Shown: one piece after another, positions 61,195 through 64,000 of the stretch
How the letters are laid out: each line of letters begins with the position of its first letter
Numbering within the stretch: the first letter of the stretch is position 1
From: Cylindrobasidium torrendii FP15055 ss-10
Lineage: Eukaryota > Basidiomycota > Agaricomycetes > Agaricales > Physalacriaceae
Direction: 5' to 3'
DNA: 64,000 bases
NCBI GenBank assembly: GCA_000934385.1
Contig: KN880536.1
Span: 1-64,000 of the forward strand
The notes under the pieces: generated by a model
Seen by the model: the letters and a program-made list of their open reading frames with translations, nothing else
What the model was told of the DNA's origin: nothing
Database searches by the model: none
Made by a program: the position numbers and the translations under genes

Positions 61195-61740
61195 GACAAG
61201 TCACCGCGCTGGTGTGCACCACGACGAAAGCCTTCTCGGAGTCTTGAATGGAGCTTTAATTTGGAATACGACTCCTATCCTCTCAAGGCGCCAGCTAGGA
61301 CGACAAAATCGTAAGCAAGGCAAACACGTCGAGTTGCAGATATGGGTGGCTGGTAAATACGTACACGACAGAACAGAACAGAAGAGAAACAAATTTAGAG
61401 GCTTCGTTTAGGGCACAACACACAACTTGGTTAAAGGAATTGAATGATGCACAAGTGCACTGGGGAGAACACTTTGGCTTCCTACATATAATGAGATTTT
61501 GGTATTCCCCCCCCCCCCCCATTTGTAGCGTAAGAAGGAATGAAACCCCCAGCCAGCTGAATAGGGTCGTAGTACGTGAGATTCTTGTCGCGCGATGTCG
61601 AGATATATAGTGCAGACAAGAGCTTGAACTTCGCACCTCTTCTTCTTTTTGTTCGCAAACTGCAATAAATTCGCAGTTACTCCAAACGGATATATATGTA
61701 CACGCAATGCAGGGGCACTTCAAGAAACAAGCACACAAAT
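61195..61740 (+). repeat. Direct repeat, second copy
   Basis: Diverged copy of 58520-59330, following the second four-TM relic. Includes a run of fourteen C at 61507-61520. Confidence 0.5.
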
Positions 61741-61770
61741 ATTACATTACAATCATTCGTACAAATACCA

Positions 61771-64000
61771 CTAGTTGAGATACCCCCGACACTTCACCGC
61801 CCCACACAAACACGGGATCTTGTTATCCTCCTCGATCGGGAAATGGTAGTCTACCCAAAGCGTCAGCACACCCGCATCACCGCCGCCCGCGTCACGAGAA
61901 AAACCACACGCAACAAAGCAGAAACTACAACGCCGCCTCCGCACAAGCAAGCAGCCACCGCCCCCACATCACCACAAATAAAGCACAGAAACCCCAGTCG
62001 CCACAAAGCAAAAAGAAACAGCAAAAACGCACCATACGTAATCTCATCCCCAACCCCGATCTCCCTCCTTGCATAAATCACAATCTTCTTCTCCCCGCTG
62101 ATGGTGATGATCTTCGCGGTGCAGTTCGGGTCGCAGGAGTGGTTGATCAGGCGGCTGTAGCAGAAAGTAGGAGGGGTGAGTGTCAGTACGAGAGGCATGG
62201 GAAGAGGGAGGGAATGATGGAGGAGGGTGAGGTGAGGTGAGCAAGCGGGCATGAGGGAGGGAGGGGAGAGAAAGCGTAAGAGAAAAGAGGGAAGAGGGAA
62301 GAGGCGCGCTTGAAAAAGAGAGAAAGGCAAAGCAAAACGCAAGACACCACAAAGCCAAGTCAAGCACACGAAGAAAGCAAAAAAAAAACGCACCCCAAAT
62401 TCCCCCTCTTCGTCGCATCCACCACACTCGCCTCATCGATCCTAAACAAATACGAACTCCCGATCCCTTGCCTCTCATACTCCCGCTCGCGCTTGTCCGC
62501 GACACTTCCGCGGACGACTTCGCCCACGTATTCGATGACCATTTCGCCTGTTGGTGTGGATTAGCGCACTGCAACACGCGGGATGCAGGGAAGGAGAGTG
62601 AAGAGGGAGGGGAAGGAGGGAGGAGGAGGGAGGAGAGGCAGCTCTTTCGTATGCATGGAAGAAGGAGCAAGCGAGAGATAAGCAGTGAGAAGGGTTGGCG
62701 ACTGCCAATCGCGAAGACAAGTAAGTGGGTGCCCATGGGAAAAAAAGACACGCGATGAAGAAAAGCCATCGAACCCAACATCAAAAAACAAAAAACGAAC
62801 CTTTACTGATCCCCTCCTCCGCATACAACCCCCAATCATGTATCGCGCTCCTCGAAAACTTCAAACTCTTCTTCCGGCTCTGCAGCTGGTTGAACTTCAG
62901 CGCCTCTCCCTCCTCCGCGGCAGCTGGGGTTGGGGTAGCGCGGCCACTCCTCGATCGGCCATTCGATGCTCCTGCTGTTACTCCGGATCCGTCGTCAGCA
63001 GCACCATACGTCCCCCCTACTACATCTCCGCCTCCCATGGTACCCCCGCCTATCATATTCGAAGAGGCAGCCCCCTCCCTCTCCCTCAAACTCAAACTCA
63101 AAACCCTCTGCATCTGATTCGCATCCTCCACCTCCTGCTGCCTCCTCCTCGCATCCGCCCTCGACGCCCTCGAGCTCCGCACACTCGCACCGCCCGCTGT
63201 CCCGCTCACACCGCCGCTCTCCAGGTTCCGCTGGGCTTGGGCTTTCTTTGTGGAGGTTGATGTGGAGGTGGAGGGGGTTGAGGTCTAGAGAAGAAGAGAA
63301 GGGTTAGGGTTTTAGGTACGACAACATAAACATGGTAGCATGGGGAGAGGAAAAAGACAGGAGCGCGCGTAGGTAGGTAGGTAGCTTAGCAAAAAAGAAA
63401 GAAGCAACGTACCAAACAACCACCACCAGCAGCAACCTTACTATCCGCCGCCGCCCGCGCAGCCATATGCTCGATATACCCCGCCTTCTCCTCCGGCTTG
63501 ATCTCGTAGTACCCCTCGGTGCGGGCAGCGCCGGAGCGGTGCGCGCGGTACCCCGCGAGGACGTGCTGTTGGGATTCTAAGGAGGGGGTTGGGGGTGAGC
63601 ACGAGTCGGTGAGCGAGGTGAGAGAGCGAGTAAGCCCAGGACGAATGTAAGATGGGAAGAAGGGAGAGCGAAATGAGTTAAGGTGAGGAGGAAGGCGTGA
63701 GTGAGGAAGACAGGGTGAGAGAGCGAGTACGCGTAGTACAAGGAAAAGGAGCAACGACGTACCATATCCATCTTCATACCCCCCTGCACCCTCCCCGTCT
63801 TCGGAGGAGTCCTCAAGCGAAGCATACCCAAGCGCAACACGCGCATACCACCTATCCTCGTCGTCCTCGAGTACGCCGCCTTTGCCGAGGATGCCTGTGA
63901 GGTCGACTGCGATGGTGCGTCAGCGGATTCGAATGGGATAGAGGGGAGCAAGAAAAGGCATAACAGCGAAGAGCGAAGCAGGAGAAAAGACATAGAACGA
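61771..64000 (-). CDS. SET1: SET1-type histone H3 lysine-4 methyltransferase, C-terminal part
   Basis: Minus-strand exons 63906-63763, 63576-63413, 63284-62801, 62547-62394, 62154-62033 and 61850-61771; the 5' part runs off the window. The n-SET region ([22 protein letters not shown]) is followed by the classic SET1 SET domain: [57 protein letters not shown]. The post-SET cysteines [13 protein letters not shown] end the protein exactly as in known Set1 enzymes. It methylates H3K4 within the COMPASS complex in the nucleus. A long Thr/Ser and Gly-rich insertion lies between n-SET and SET. Introns here are 128-253 bp with A/G-rich interiors, several times longer than in the rest of the window. 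Confidence 0.95.

Noticed and set aside
62044..62784. 246-residue minus-strand frame spanning the SET1 exons
   Set aside because: It reads through introns in the wrong frame; the SET motifs lie in other frames separated by clear splice sites.

Overview
The window is nuclear DNA from a basidiomycete fungus, most likely an Agaricomycete. Nearly every gene is split by introns of about 45-60 bp with GT..AG ends. The gene content also fits: IRE1, Set1, GH76, a secreted glutaminase, an allantoate-permease-like MFS carrier, a Plavaka-type Tnp2 transposase and a TET/JBP dioxygenase. All gene models were spliced by hand and checked for reading-frame continuity, without transcripts or database searches.

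Left part (1-13.8 kb): a large DNA transposon fills 1-12025. It is framed by inverted repeats of about 0.45 kb (1-455 and 11585-12025). It carries two complete multi-exon genes on the plus strand: a 1353-residue protein with a TET/JBP-type 2-oxoglutarate/Fe(II) dioxygenase domain (HxD...H...R all present), and a 1246-residue Tnp2/Plavaka transposase. A 439-residue orphan gene follows just outside the right repeat. The element may begin slightly left of the window. From 13.8 to 17.8 kb I see no gene.

Middle (17.8-34 kb): IRE1, the kinase/RNase sensor of the unfolded protein response; a C2H2 protein (znf-A); an unknown protein; a metallo-beta-lactamase-fold hydrolase; an unknown protein; a possible F-box-like gene; a secreted GH76 alpha-1,6-mannanase; and an HSL-type alpha/beta hydrolase.

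Right part (34-61.7 kb): a duplicated region. znf-B, glutaminase-1 and a four-TM membrane protein lie on the minus strand at 34.7-43.4 kb. An inverted copy lies on the plus strand at 53.9-58.3 kb, with an intact glutaminase-2 followed by a decayed znf fragment. Broken tails of the four-TM gene occur at 58.4 and 60.8 kb. Between the two blocks are a five-finger C2H2 protein, a third member of the znf family (znf-C) and an MFS transporter. An HNH-nuclease-domain gene sits between the two four-TM relics.

Right edge (61.8-64 kb): the C-terminal half of the SET1 histone H3K4 methyltransferase on the minus strand, running off the window. Its introns are clearly longer than those of the other genes.

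The most notable content is the transposon carrying its own DNA-modification-type dioxygenase, and the small paralogous C2H2 family whose promoters, exon structure and 3' flanks are conserved between copies.
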